A stretch of DNA of 64,000 nt from Flavobacteriaceae bacterium UBA1682 (GCA_002320285.1 DCKE01000007.1:1-64000), one strand, 5' to 3'; shown: positions 52,675 through 61,509, counted from the stretch's first letter. Notes: generated by a model from the letters alone, not told the origin. Numbers and translations: made by a program.

Positions 52675-53196
52675 AATATCTATATTTTACGTTCTTTCAA
52701 TCGTTTAGACACCTCACACAGAATTAGTCACAAAAAAAAGACCTCAAAAAGGCCAAAAGCTGTCTTATAATGCTGTTTTTTTGTCAAAAAACATAAGACA
52801 AATTCAAAAAAAACAATTAATCAACCAACATAGCAAAATTAAAATATTAAAAATATTAAAATATCAGAGTTTTTAAATTTAAAATCGTTTTTAACACTTG
52901 AAACCAAGAGGTGGTATAAAATAAAAACAGGGTTTGATCACTTTTAAGCAAGTGACCAAACCCTGTTTTCAACAAAAAAACTCCGTTAAATTTACACCAA
53001 GCAACTCCCGATACAGGAGATATCTAATCTGACTTGATTCTAGTTATATACGTCCGACAACTCGATTCACTCTTTTGATTAATCGATCACACCACTTAGC
53101 CTACCTAAAAAATCAGGTGTTTAAAACTTGTAATTCGCAAAAATCTCATCACTCCCATGCTTTACTTACATCAAATCGAGCAACTCATAACAGTTA
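52675..53196. other. 520-base intergenic region between locus B and the MscS operon
   Basis: No reading frame of useful length and no tRNA-like fold was seen. It holds a strong bidirectional hairpin (52924-52969). The 220 bases between that hairpin and the MscS-like gene are less A/T-rich than the flanking spacer and contain short in-frame stretches broken by stops, so they may be a decayed gene or an untranslated RNA. Confidence 0.5.
52924..52969. terminator. strong bidirectional terminator hairpin
   Basis: 20-bp stem (52924-52943 with 52950-52969; arms AAAACAGGGTTTGATCACTT and AAGTGACCAAACCCTGTTTT), one mismatch, 6-base loop. It lies 228 bases past the MscS-like stop, so transcripts of that operon would carry a long 3' tail. 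Confidence 0.85.
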
Positions 53197-54030
53197 CTAG
53201 TCGAGAAATTCAATCACGCTATAAGACACCTTTTTTATCGGAATTAGGGTGTTTTTTCCTGATATATCTAAACACATATAAATATTATCTATCGAGAGAA
53301 TCACACCTTCGAGTTCATTAATCCTGACCCGCATACCCACCTGTAGGTTTTTACGAGTATAAAAGGAATAGAGTAAAATAGTTACTAATTCTTTGGAACC
53401 CAAACCAAGAGACAAGGCCATGGTAATAAAAACAGCGGCAATTACAATCGAGATATTATTGGTAATAATATCGGTATGTATACCGGCTTGATTTAAAGCA
53501 ACGATAATAACAAAAAGGAAAAAGACATAAAAGACCAGTTGCCCTATTAACTTGGCTCCACGAAAACCAACCACTGCGAGAAAATTGATCAAAGCTTTTT
53601 TTAACCAGGAGGCCAGATACAAACCCGAGACCAATATGGATAGCGCGATAAAAAATTGAGGAATTAAAGCAACGAATTTTCCTACTTGCGCAGAAACGAC
53701 TTCCAGTCCAAACATATCTGCACCAACTACTATAAAAATCAAAGCAAAGAAAACTTTTATAAATCCATCGATGATCGCATTCAAGTTTAATTTGATTTTA
53801 GCCTTATTTAAAAACTCATTATCATTAAAATTATTCTGTAATTTTTCAATGCGAGTCCAAACAAATATTTTTTTTGTCAGTAGAGAAATTAATTTAATAC
53901 AGGCCCAGCATAACGCAATGTAGACCAGTATAAGTAGTGCTTTTAAAACGCCATTGGTTAAAGTATTAAGCAATGAGCTGATAAATTGTGAAGGGTCATC
54001 AATACTTAGAGTTTGTGAGAAACTATTCAT
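53197..54030 (-). CDS. MscS-like mechanosensitive channel-type protein
   Basis: 277 residues. Four or five membrane helices (about 30-55, 85-108, 120-145, 165-185, 190-215), with the pore-helix-like stretch VIAAVFITMALSLGLGSKEL followed by a short beta domain (VGMRVRINELEGVILSIDNI). This is a compact MscS/conserved-TM-helix protein lacking the large cytoplasmic vestibule of E. coli MscS. Channels of this group respond to membrane tension; a role in osmotic protection is likely but unproven. Its start overlaps the small-protein gene by 8 bases, so it is the third gene of a sigma-factor operon. Confidence 0.86.
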   Translation of the reverse strand: MNSFSQTLSIDDPSQFISSLLNTLTNGVLKALLILVYIALCWACIKLISLLTKKIFVWTRIEKLQNNFNDNEFLNKAKIKLNLNAIIDGFIKVFFALIFIVVGADMFGLEVVSAQVGKFVALIPQFFIALSILVSGLYLASWLKKALINFLAVVGFRGAKLIGQLVFYVFFLFVIIVALNQAGIHTDIITNNISIVIAAVFITMALSLGLGSKELVTILLYSFYTRKNLQVGMRVRINELEGVILSIDNIYMCLDISGKNTLIPIKKVSYSVIEFLD

Positions 54031-54235
54031 TTGTTGTTTTGTTAAAATTATCCGTGTTTGTCCCTTCCTTGTGATTATCTTTAATTAAAGTCGCCATGAC
54101 ATTTGGCAATTTAATCGCAAACAACTCCGCCACTTCCAGAGACAATTTTATAAGTGCTACATTATCCGTGACCCGCTCTTTAATAATATCGGGTAACTTT
54201 TCATCATGTAAGATTTTTTTAAAAGGATTTGCCAT
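54023..54235 (-). CDS. small hypothetical protein in the sigma-factor operon
   Basis: 70 residues, no family recognised. MANPFKKILHDEKLPDIIKE is followed by a predicted helix VALIKLSLEVAELFAIKLPN and a polar, Asn/Thr-rich tail. No membrane segment or signal. It starts 2 bases after the sigma-factor stop and overlaps the channel gene by 8 bases, so it is translationally coupled to both. That place often belongs to an anti-sigma factor, but it has no membrane anchor or zinc motif to support the idea. The tight coupling is the main reason to believe it is real. Confidence 0.72.
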   Translation of the reverse strand: MANPFKKILHDEKLPDIIKERVTDNVALIKLSLEVAELFAIKLPNVMATLIKDNHKEGTNTDNFNKTTNE

Positions 54236-54237
54236 TT

Positions 54238-54816
54238 TTACAACGAATTATAGATTTCCAAAACCCTTTTCTTTGCCCTATGTAATCGCATCTTTACGGC
54301 ACTTTCACCGATTCCAACTTGTTCAGCAATGGTTTTTATAGACATATCATCTTGGTACTTCATCAGCAACACTACTTTTTCTTCGGGTTCAGCAATTTTT
54401 AGTGCGCGTTGTAACTTTTCTGCATTCATAGCGAGAATTTCTTCATCCGCGATATCGGTTTCTCCTATGGGTATACTGTAATTGTATTCGTCTATTAAAT
54501 CTGTTTCTAGGTTTTTCTTTTTTAAATCGCGGTTATAAAAATTGACACAATGATTGTAAGTAAAAGAAAACAGCCAAGTCGAGAATTTTGAATTCCCTTT
54601 AAACGTGTCTAATTTCACAAATAACTGAATAAATATATCGTGAGTCAAATCTTGAGCCATCGCATCGGATCCAGAGAAACTCCTGCACTTATTGTAAACT
54701 AAATTTGAATATCTGTCGTATAAGATCCCGAAGTATGACGTGTCACCAGTCTTTATGACTAAAGACACTAGTTCTTCATCTTCAATATTAATATGTCCTA
54801 TCGAATCTAACTCCAT
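54238..54816 (-). CDS. RNA polymerase sigma factor, ECF type
   Basis: 192 residues. Region 2 (about 15-95) includes FGILYDRYSNLVYNKCRSF, AQDLTHDIFIQLFVKLDTF and KFSTWLFSFTYNHCVNFYN; region 4 (about 130-190) includes EEKVVLLMKYQDDMSIKTIA and GIGESAVKMRLHRAKKRVLE. An ECF sigma factor directs polymerase to a small regulon. It heads an operon with a small protein and an MscS-like channel, which hints at an envelope- or osmotic-stress role. No classical anti-sigma gene is adjacent. Confidence 0.95.
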   Translation of the reverse strand: MELDSIGHINIEDEELVSLVIKTGDTSYFGILYDRYSNLVYNKCRSFSGSDAMAQDLTHDIFIQLFVKLDTFKGNSKFSTWLFSFTYNHCVNFYNRDLKKKNLETDLIDEYNYSIPIGETDIADEEILAMNAEKLQRALKIAEPEEKVVLLMKYQDDMSIKTIAEQVGIGESAVKMRLHRAKKRVLEIYNSL

Positions 54817-54917
54817 AACTACGTTATCTAATGGTCAAATAGAATTTAGACACCAGTTTTAAGTAAAAGTCACACATCACAACAATTTTAACATCAATCT
54901 AAACTAAACTGCCCGTA

Positions 54918-55640
54918 TTAATTCCTTTGGGTTAAGGGATAATGGTGGAAATAAATTTCCGGTTGTTGCATGATTTCATTTAAAACCAGAATATAATTAC
55001 TCGATTCGTCCTCTGAAGTATCAAATAATAAAGCACGTCCTTTTAGATAACCGATGAAATATTGACACCAGTTGGAATAATTAAGCTCCGCAACTGCGTA
55101 GGCTCTTTTAAGGTAGTTCACAGATTCTTCTTCTGTAAGCCAACCGATGGTAAAAGCGTATCGGATAATTAAGCCAGCTCTCTCAATATCCCAGCTTGCT
55201 ATATTAGTGATCTTAGCATACGATTCTTGATTAAAAGAATACCCACAATCAAAAAACCTCGTTTCACATTTTTTATCGATGAAATGATACAACTTACCCT
55301 GTTCTGCCAGTAGGATCGATGCAACGGGATATTTGGGGTGTGACTTCTGTTGAATCAAGACCGACTCGGCAGCATCTTTAAAATTATGAACACTGGGAAG
55401 ATTTAAAAGACTCTCAATAAGTTGTTTGGCATTTCTAGGACTGACCACACACCAAGCTTGATTTAATATATTTTCAATCTTTGTAGGATCCAAACGCGAC
55501 CTCAAAGTACTGCTGTCGCTTTTATAATTGGCTTCAATTAAAAAACTACCAATAATCAATAAATGTTCAGGTACCGTAGTTAGTCTATATTTGCGATAGA
55601 AATCATCTTTCCATCCTGAAGTTTCTGAAGAATATTCCAT
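54918..55640 (-). CDS. DUF1266-domain protein
   Basis: 240 residues, no signal peptide or membrane segment. The C-terminal part fits DUF1266: ITNIASWDIERAGLIIRYAF, GWLTEEESVNYLKRAYAVAE and NWCQYFIGYLKGRALLF, the family's usual WDxxRA, G-W-L and GR pattern. The N-terminal half is unassigned. DUF1266 proteins occur near contact-dependent and other polymorphic toxin genes in some bacteria, but no such genes are visible here. Function unknown. Monocistronic, upstream of the sigma-factor operon on the same strand. Confidence 0.8.
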   Translation of the reverse strand: MEYSSETSGWKDDFYRKYRLTTVPEHLLIIGSFLIEANYKSDSSTLRSRLDPTKIENILNQAWCVVSPRNAKQLIESLLNLPSVHNFKDAAESVLIQQKSHPKYPVASILLAEQGKLYHFIDKKCETRFFDCGYSFNQESYAKITNIASWDIERAGLIIRYAFTIGWLTEEESVNYLKRAYAVAELNYSNWCQYFIGYLKGRALLFDTSEDESSNYILVLNEIMQQPEIYFHHYPLTQRN

Positions 55641-55772
55641 AATATTATATTTTTACGATTGCACAACCTAGTAAATATAATGTATTCTAAGGAGTTAGAC
55701 AAAAAACACATCGATTTTCCACCCGTTATAACAGTTAAAATTTTAATATCCGTTGGATTTCCTCAGCAGATT

Positions 55773-56360
55773 TTAGCGCAAAGACATCATTTTAGAAACA
55801 TACTTGCCGATGACATCAAATTCCAAATTTACTAAACTCCCTACTTGGTAAGTACCGAACAAAGTATGCGCCAGAGTATATGGTATAATAGCTACTTTAA
55901 AAGTATTTCGACCTGAATCCACTACGGTCAAACTGGTACCATCTACTGTTATTGATCCTTTCTCAATGGTTAAATTCGCAAGTTTCTCATCGTATTCAAA
56001 ACCAAAATAGGTACTGCCTTCTGAATCTTCTATCGACACACAGCGCGCCGTTTGATCAACATGTCCTTGAACCAAATGCCCATCGAGTCGCGCTCCTAAA
56101 ATCATCGCCCGTTCTAAATTGACCCGGTCTCCTACTTTCCAATTTCCGATAGCCGTTTTCGCTATAGTCTCTTTAATCGCTGTCACCGTATACGATGAAT
56201 CGGTCAAATCCACTACGGTTAAACAAATTCCATTATGACTAACGCTCTGATCAATTTTTAATTCCCCCGCCATGCTAGCCGTGATGGTAAGATGTAAATT
56301 CTCTCCCTCTTTGATGATTTTTTCGACGATCCCGAAGGATTCCACAATTCCTGTAAACAT
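55773..56360 (-). CDS. ribE: riboflavin synthase, alpha chain
   Basis: 195 residues. Two lumazine-binding repeats: MFTGIVESFGIV at the N-terminus, with VSHNGICLTVVDL in repeat 1 and GSITVDGTSLTVVDS in repeat 2, and the conserved GHLVQGHVDQTA between them. Dismutates two 6,7-dimethyl-8-ribityllumazine molecules to riboflavin and a pyrimidine. The ATG at 56360 gives the invariant MFTGIV start, so a longer frame to 56378 is discarded. Divergent from pdxA, with overlapping -7 words in the 58-base gap. Confidence 0.96.
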   Translation of the reverse strand: MFTGIVESFGIVEKIIKEGENLHLTITASMAGELKIDQSVSHNGICLTVVDLTDSSYTVTAIKETIAKTAIGNWKVGDRVNLERAMILGARLDGHLVQGHVDQTARCVSIEDSEGSTYFGFEYDEKLANLTIEKGSITVDGTSLTVVDSGRNTFKVAIIPYTLAHTLFGTYQVGSLVNLEFDVIGKYVSKMMSLR

Positions 56361-56378
56361 AACTCGATTTATTTTCAT

Positions 56379-56386
56379 TAAATTTG
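56379..56386 (+). promoter_or_regulatory. candidate -7 element of pdxA
   Basis: TAAATTTG, 32 bases before the pdxA ATG. A minus-strand TAATTTTG at 56391-56398 for ribE overlaps the same 58-base gap, so the divergent promoters cannot be occupied together. Confidence 0.4.
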
Positions 56387-56418
56387 CTTACAAAATTAGC
56401 AATAAATTACAGCTTATT

Positions 56419-57483
56419 ATGAACCATCAAGAAGAAAACATAAAGCTTGGCATTTCAATCGGAGACATGAACGGAATCGGAAGCGAGATCATCCTTAAAA
56501 CTTTCGAAGACAACCGCATGCTCGAATTGTGTACCCCAATAATTTTTGCCAATTCAAAGCCTTTCTCTTTTGTAAAGAAAATACTAGGCAACCATGCTGC
56601 CATACACGGAATAGACCATCTAGACCAAGCGATCAAAGGAAAAATCAACGTATTAAACCTCTGGAAAGAGACGGTCAACGTAAGTTTTGGCACCAACGAC
56701 CCGCTGATCGGAAAATACGCTATCAGATCATTTACCGAAGCTACAGCTGCACTGAAAGCGGATTTAATTGATGTTTTGGTGACCGCACCAATCAACAAGT
56801 ACAACATTCAGGATGATGACTTCAAACACCCGGGTCATACCGACTACCTCAATCAAGAGCTGGAAGGCGATGCGATGATGTTGATGGTTAGCGACTCCTT
56901 GCGCATCGGTTTATTAACCGATCACCTGCCACTAAAAGATGTCGCTAAAGAAATAACTGCCGAACTAATTACGCGTAAAGTAAAAACACTGAATAAGTGT
57001 TTAAAAGAAGATTTCAACATTTTAAAACCGCGTATCGCCCTTTTGGGATTAAACCCACACAGTGGAGATAACGGCGTTATCGGGCAGGAAGAACTAAAAA
57101 CAATCAACCCGACTGTAAAAAAACTATTTGCAGAAGGTATTTTAATAACTGGTCCCTTTGCGGCTGACAGTTTCTTTGGTTCCAATCAATACGAAAAATT
57201 TGATGCTATCCTCGCTTGTTACCACGACCAAGGACTAACTCCTTTTAAAACACTGTCGTTTGGAACTGGAGTAAATTACACTGCAGGACTTAATAAAATA
57301 CGCACCTCGCCAGATCACGGAACGGCGTATGAAATAGCTGGAAAAGGCTTGGCCGATCCCAGCTCATTCAGAGAAGCGATATATTTAGCTATAGATGTTT
57401 TTAAGAACCGAAAAATCAATGCAGAACTCATTAAAGAGCCGTTAGTTACGCGACAAAAAGATTTTACATCAAAAAAATATTGA
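56419..57483 (+). CDS. pdxA: 4-hydroxythreonine-4-phosphate dehydrogenase
   Basis: 354 residues. Oxidises 4-phosphohydroxy-threonine in pyridoxal-phosphate synthesis. Family marks: LGISIGDMNGIGSEIILKTF at the N-terminus (NAD-binding turn), VTAPINKYNI, HPGHTDYLNQ with metal-binding His residues, GLNPHSGDNGVIG, and CYHDQGLTPFKTLSFG. The ATG at 56419 gives the family N-terminus; a much longer frame to 56272 overlaps ribE and is rejected. Single gene; the next gene, yceD, has its own promoter. Confidence 0.96.
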   Translation: MNHQEENIKLGISIGDMNGIGSEIILKTFEDNRMLELCTPIIFANSKPFSFVKKILGNHAAIHGIDHLDQAIKGKINVLNLWKETVNVSFGTNDPLIGKYAIRSFTEATAALKADLIDVLVTAPINKYNIQDDDFKHPGHTDYLNQELEGDAMMLMVSDSLRIGLLTDHLPLKDVAKEITAELITRKVKTLNKCLKEDFNILKPRIALLGLNPHSGDNGVIGQEELKTINPTVKKLFAEGILITGPFAADSFFGSNQYEKFDAILACYHDQGLTPFKTLSFGTGVNYTAGLNKIRTSPDHGTAYEIAGKGLADPSSFREAIYLAIDVFKNRKINAELIKEPLVTRQKDFTSKKY

Positions 57484-57491
57484 TAACCTGC

Positions 57492-57519
57492 TTGTAATTA
57501 TAATTATTTTATATCTTTG
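57492..57519 (+). promoter_or_regulatory. promoter of yceD-rpmF
   Basis: TTG (57492-57494), a 17-base spacer and TATCTTTG (57512-57519), 20 bases before the ATG. Both Bacteroidota elements are present, with a spacer two bases short of the ideal 19. Confidence 0.6.
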
Positions 57520-57539
57520 CACGCTCAAATCATGTTCTC

Positions 57540-58097
57540 ATGAGTAATGAAAAACAATTCTTAATTCCTTTTATAGGGCTAAAATTAGGAAAACACCAGT
57601 TTGAAAATCAAATAGATAAATCGTTCTTTGAACTTTATAATTTTGATGATTTCAACGATATTAAAGCAGACGTTGTCGTTCTTTTAAATAAAAAAAGTAC
57701 ACATCTTGAGTTTTCCTTCTCATTTGAAGGTCATGTAAATGTTCCATGTGACGTTACAGCTCAGGATTTTGATATGCCCTTGAAAGGAAAACTAGAGATC
57801 ATTGTTAAGTTTGGCGACAAATTTAATGAGGATCACGACAAATACATTGTCATTCCTTTTAATGAACACAAAATTGATGTGGCTCAATATGTTTATGAAA
57901 TGATTGCCTTATCTATTCCGCACAAAAGGGTTCACCCTGGAGTTTTAGACGGGAGTTTAGATTCTGAAGCTTTAGACTATTTAGGTTACAGCAAGGAAAA
58001 AGAGGAAGAAGAAGAGAACGAAGAAATTGAAAGTAACAAAGATAATGATACTGATCCTCGATGGGATCAATTAAAAAAACTATTAACGGATAAATAA
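57540..58097 (+). CDS. YceD/DUF177-family protein
   Basis: 185 residues. DUF177 layout: LIPFIGLKLGKHQFENQIDK, LEFSFSFEGHVNVPCDVTAQ with the conserved CD pair, FDMPLKGKLEIIVKFG, and a C-terminal acidic tail ending DPRWDQLKKL, which is the usual DUF177 signature. The family is regularly linked to rpmF and is thought to act in 23S rRNA or ribosome assembly. rpmF starts 9 bases after the stop. The tail is richer in Glu than usual. Confidence 0.93.
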   Translation: MSNEKQFLIPFIGLKLGKHQFENQIDKSFFELYNFDDFNDIKADVVVLLNKKSTHLEFSFSFEGHVNVPCDVTAQDFDMPLKGKLEIIVKFGDKFNEDHDKYIVIPFNEHKIDVAQYVYEMIALSIPHKRVHPGVLDGSLDSEALDYLGYSKEKEEEEENEEIESNKDNDTDPRWDQLKKLLTDK

Positions 58098-58106
58098 TAC
58101 AGTAAG

Positions 58107-58301
58107 ATGGCACATCCTAAGAGAAAAACCTCGAAAACAAGAAGAGATAAAAGAAGAACGCATTATAAAGCGGTTGCTCCTCAAATTGCTACATGTCCAA
58201 TCACCGGTGAAGCTCACCTTTACCACAGAGCTTACTGGCATGAAGGAAAATTATATTACAGAGGGCAAGTTGTCGTAGACAAAGCCGTAGCTGTAGCATA
58301 A
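58107..58301 (+). CDS. rpmF: 50S ribosomal protein L32
   Basis: 64 residues. Opens MAHPKRKTSKTRRDKRRTHY, which is nearly invariant for L32, then ATCPITGEAHLYHRAYW. In many bacteria L32 has two CxxC pairs for zinc; here only one Cys (in ATCPIT) is present, so it is a zinc-independent (C-minus) form, as in other Bacteroidota. Follows yceD by 9 bases and ends at a terminator. Confidence 0.95.
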   Translation: MAHPKRKTSKTRRDKRRTHYKAVAPQIATCPITGEAHLYHRAYWHEGKLYYRGQVVVDKAVAVA

Positions 58302-58320
58302 TTATCAAGAAAAATAAGGG

Positions 58321-58352
58321 AAAACTCTCACAATGTGTGAGAGTTTTTTTTG
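58321..58352 (+). terminator. terminator after rpmF
   Basis: 12-bp perfect stem AAAACTCTCACA / TGTGAGAGTTTT with a 3-base loop and an eight-T tract, 19 bases past the stop. Confidence 0.94.
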
Positions 58353-58460
58353 TTATTTAAAATCGCGATTTCATTCCGAACTGAAAATAACAGTTGCTTT
58401 CATTTTTTTTTTGTAATTTCCACCACTTTTTGGAATGTTTTTAATACAAAGCACCCCCAT

Positions 58461-59456
58461 ATGACAAAAATAAACGCTGCCATTACCGCCGTAGGATGCT
58501 ATTTACCAGAATACGTACTAACCAACAAAGAGTTAGAGAAAATGGTTGATACCAACGACGAATGGATCACAACAAGAACTGGAATAAAAGAAAGAAGAAT
58601 TCTCAAAGGAGAAGGAAAAGGCTCTTCTTATATGGCTATCAAAGCCTCTGAAAACCTAATCGAAAAAAGGGGTCTTGATCCTAAGGAAATCGATTTGGTT
58701 ATTGTAGCTACGGCTACTGCAGACATGCCCGTTGCAAGCACTGCTGTTTTTGTGGCGACTCAAATTGGCGCTACTAATGCTTTTGCTTTTGACCTTCAAG
58801 CGGCTTGTTCAAGTTTCTTATACGGGATGTCGGTTGCCTCTGCGTATATCGAATCCGGCAAATACAAAAAAGTATTACTTATCGGAAGCGACAAAATGTC
58901 TTCTATCATTGACTATACCGACCGCGCCACCTGCATCATTTTTGGTGACGCAGCAGGCGCTGTTCTTTTTGAGCCAAACCATGAGGGTTATGGACTTCAA
59001 GATGAAATACTAAAAAGCGATGGTGTTGGAAGGGATTATCTAAAAATCGAAGCTGGTGGTTCCATACTACCCGCCTCAGCAGAAACCGTTGCCAACAAAC
59101 AACACTACGTTTTCCAAGACGGAAAAACCGTTTTCAAATATGCCGTTTCCAACATGGCTGACGTCAGCGAGAAAATCATGCAACGCAACAATCTAACTCA
59201 TAACGACGTTAACTGGTTAGCAGCTCATCAGGCGAATAAACGCATCATTGACGCTACAGCACATCGAATGAATTTAGACGAATCCAAAGTACTAATCAAC
59301 ATAGAAAAATACGGAAACACCACTTCCGCTACACTTCCACTATTACTTTGTGATTTCGAGAGTCAATTAAAAAAAGGTGACAACATCATATTCGCCTCAT
59401 TTGGCGGAGGATTTACTTGGGGTGCGATTTACCTCAAGTGGGCATATAACAAATAA
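58461..59456 (+). CDS. fabH: beta-ketoacyl-ACP synthase III
   Basis: 331 residues. Condenses an acyl-CoA primer with malonyl-ACP to begin fatty-acid synthesis. Catalytic Cys116 in DLQAACSSFLYG, His in WLAAHQANKRI (about 250) and Asn in YGNTTSATLPL (about 280); DEWITTRTGIKERRI at the N-terminus is typical. The ATG at 58461 gives the family start MTKINAAITAVGCYLPEYVL; a longer frame to 58350 begins inside the rpmF terminator and is discarded. accB follows after 23 bases and accC after that, so the cluster covers initiation and malonyl-CoA supply. Confidence 0.97.
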   Translation: MTKINAAITAVGCYLPEYVLTNKELEKMVDTNDEWITTRTGIKERRILKGEGKGSSYMAIKASENLIEKRGLDPKEIDLVIVATATADMPVASTAVFVATQIGATNAFAFDLQAACSSFLYGMSVASAYIESGKYKKVLLIGSDKMSSIIDYTDRATCIIFGDAAGAVLFEPNHEGYGLQDEILKSDGVGRDYLKIEAGGSILPASAETVANKQHYVFQDGKTVFKYAVSNMADVSEKIMQRNNLTHNDVNWLAAHQANKRIIDATAHRMNLDESKVLINIEKYGNTTSATLPLLLCDFESQLKKGDNIIFASFGGGFTWGAIYLKWAYNK

Positions 59457-59479
59457 AACAACTAACCAATACCAAAAGT

Positions 59480-59980
59480 ATGGACATTAAAGAAATTCAA
59501 AACTTAATTAAATTCGTAGCAAAGTCAGGTGCTACTGAAGTAAAATTAGAAATGGATGATTTTAAAATCACCATCAAAACCACAGACGCTGGAAGCACAG
59601 AAACAACTTATATCCAACAAGTTCCCGTTAACTCTGCACTTCCTCAAGCTGCTGCCGCTCAACCTACAGCACCAACAGCACCAACGAACGAGTTAGCCGC
59701 TGCTACTGAGGCCACAAAAGTTGCTGATCAAGATTCTAAATACATCACTGTAAAATCACCTATTATCGGTACATTCTACAGAAAGCCATCACCAGACAAA
59801 CCCGCGTTTGCAGAAGTTGGAACTACCATCAAAACGGGAGATGTTGTTTGTGTAATTGAGGCTATGAAACTTTTCAATGAGATCGAATCAGAAGTTTCAG
59901 GAAAAATCGTTAAAGTATTAGTTGATGACGCTTCACCAGTTGAATTCGACCAACCTTTATTCTTAGTTGATCCATCTTAA
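59480..59980 (+). CDS. accB: biotin carboxyl carrier protein of acetyl-CoA carboxylase
   Basis: 166 residues. A variable N-terminal helix (MDIKEIQNLIKFVAKSGATE), an Ala/Pro/Thr-rich linker (about 50-85) and a C-terminal biotinyl domain with the biotin-accepting Lys130 in VIEAMKLFNEIES, plus IIGTFYRKPSPDKPAF. Carries biotin between the carboxylase AccC and the carboxyltransferase. Lies between fabH and accC, the usual arrangement. Confidence 0.97.
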   Translation: MDIKEIQNLIKFVAKSGATEVKLEMDDFKITIKTTDAGSTETTYIQQVPVNSALPQAAAAQPTAPTAPTNELAAATEATKVADQDSKYITVKSPIIGTFYRKPSPDKPAFAEVGTTIKTGDVVCVIEAMKLFNEIESEVSGKIVKVLVDDASPVEFDQPLFLVDPS

Positions 59981-60051
59981 GAAATTTAAATCATTTCTAA
60001 AAACCTTTAGAACAAGGATTTAACCCCAAGTAAAATTTAAAATTTCAAAAG

Positions 60052-61401
60052 ATGTTTAAAAAAATATTAATCGCAAACCGAGGTGAAATTGCTCTAAGAA
60101 TCATTAGAACATGTCGCGAGATGGGCATCAAAACGGTAGCCGTATACTCGACTGCAGATGCCGAAAGTTTACACGTAAGATTTGCTGATGAAGCTGTTTG
60201 TATCGGCCCACCACCAAGCAACTTATCGTATTTAAAAATATCAAACATTATTGCAGCGGCAGAAATCACCAATGCAGATGCTATTCACCCTGGGTACGGA
60301 TTTCTTTCTGAAAACGCTAAGTTTTCAAGAATCTGTGAAGAACATGGAATCAAATTCATTGGAGCTTCACCAGACATGATAGACAAAATGGGAGATAAAT
60401 CAAGTGCAAAAGCTACCATGAAATTAGCAGGTGTACCTACGGTACCCGGGTCTGATGGAATTATCGAAAGCTTAGAAGACGCTAGAATTATAGCCAAAGA
60501 GACGGGTTATCCAGTTATGATCAAAGCCACTGCAGGTGGTGGAGGAAAAGGGATGCGCGCGATCTGGAAAGAAGAAGACCTTCAAAAAGGATGGGAAGAT
60601 GCTCGTCAAGAAGCCCTTGCGGCCTTTGGAAACGACGGTATGTATATGGAAAAACTGATTGAAGAGCCAAGACATATCGAAATCCAAATCATCGGAGATT
60701 CTTACGGAAAGGCTTGTCACTTATCAGAACGTGACTGCTCCATCCAAAGAAGACATCAGAAATTAACCGAAGAAACTCCTTCTCCATTTATGACCGATGA
60801 ACTTCGTGACAAAATGGGAGAAGCCGCAGTTAAAGCTGCTGAATTCATCAAATATGAAGGTGCCGGTACTATAGAATTTTTGGTAGACAAACACCGCAAT
60901 TTCTACTTTATGGAAATGAACACTCGTATCCAAGTAGAACACCCTATTACCGAACAAGTCATTGATTACGATTTAATTCGCGAACAAATACTCGTTGCAG
61001 CAGGAGTACCTATTTCAGGAAAGAACTACCTTCCGCAATTGCATTCCATCGAATGCAGAATCAACGCAGAAGATCCTTATAATGGTTTTAGACCTTCACC
61101 AGGCAAAATCACTACCCTACATGCACCAGGAGGTCACGGAGTACGTTTAGACACTCACGTTTACTCGGGTTACACCATTCCACCAAATTACGACTCTATG
61201 ATCGCTAAATTAATCACCACGGCTCAAACCAGAGAAGAGGCGATTAACAAAATGAAACGCGCTCTAGACGAATTTGTAATCGAAGGAATTAAAACAACCA
61301 TACCCTTCCACAGACAATTAATGGACGATCCAAACTATGTTGCTGGTAACTATACCACCGCATTTATGGAAGACTTCACGATGAAGGCACCACAAGAATA
61401 A
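60052..61401 (+). CDS. accC: biotin carboxylase of acetyl-CoA carboxylase
   Basis: 449 residues. ATP-grasp enzyme that carboxylates biotin on AccB using bicarbonate. Motifs: KILIANRGEIALRIIRTCRE at the N-terminus, DAIHPGYGFLSENAKFS, MIKATAGGGGKGMR (glycine-rich ATP loop), EKLIEEPRHIEIQI, RDCSIQRRHQKL and MEMNTRIQVEHPITE (metal ligands). Full length. Terminator 4 bases past the stop closes the fabH-accB-accC unit. Confidence 0.97.
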   Translation: MFKKILIANRGEIALRIIRTCREMGIKTVAVYSTADAESLHVRFADEAVCIGPPPSNLSYLKISNIIAAAEITNADAIHPGYGFLSENAKFSRICEEHGIKFIGASPDMIDKMGDKSSAKATMKLAGVPTVPGSDGIIESLEDARIIAKETGYPVMIKATAGGGGKGMRAIWKEEDLQKGWEDARQEALAAFGNDGMYMEKLIEEPRHIEIQIIGDSYGKACHLSERDCSIQRRHQKLTEETPSPFMTDELRDKMGEAAVKAAEFIKYEGAGTIEFLVDKHRNFYFMEMNTRIQVEHPITEQVIDYDLIREQILVAAGVPISGKNYLPQLHSIECRINAEDPYNGFRPSPGKITTLHAPGGHGVRLDTHVYSGYTIPPNYDSMIAKLITTAQTREEAINKMKRALDEFVIEGIKTTIPFHRQLMDDPNYVAGNYTTAFMEDFTMKAPQE

Positions 61402-61404
61402 ACC

Positions 61405-61432
61405 AAAAACCGCTATTACAGCGGTTTTTTTT
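61405..61432 (+). terminator. terminator after accC
   Basis: 10-bp stem AAAAACCGCT / AGCGGTTTTT with a 5-base loop and a T-run of about ten, directly after the stop. Confidence 0.92.
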
Positions 61433-61479
61433 AGCTCTAAAATCACCTTAAAAAAAACTTACATTTTTAAGCTGAAAAA

Positions 61480-61509
61480 TTGTAGATGTCGATAATTATA
61501 ATATCTTTG
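61480..61509 (+). promoter_or_regulatory. promoter of cspA, ideal spacing
   Basis: TTG (61480-61482), exactly 19 bases, then TATCTTTG (61502-61509). Both elements of the Bacteroidota consensus at ideal spacing; the start codon lies 27 bases downstream. Confidence 0.72.

Noticed and set aside
52970..53196. tRNA gene
   Set aside because: No T-arm GTTCGAATC-type sequence or cloverleaf arms were found by eye on either strand.
56272..56418. N-terminal extension of pdxA
   Set aside because: Overlaps ribE and the divergent promoters; the family N-terminus begins at 56419.
58350..58460. N-terminal extension of fabH
   Set aside because: Begins in the rpmF terminator; FabH family starts at 58461.
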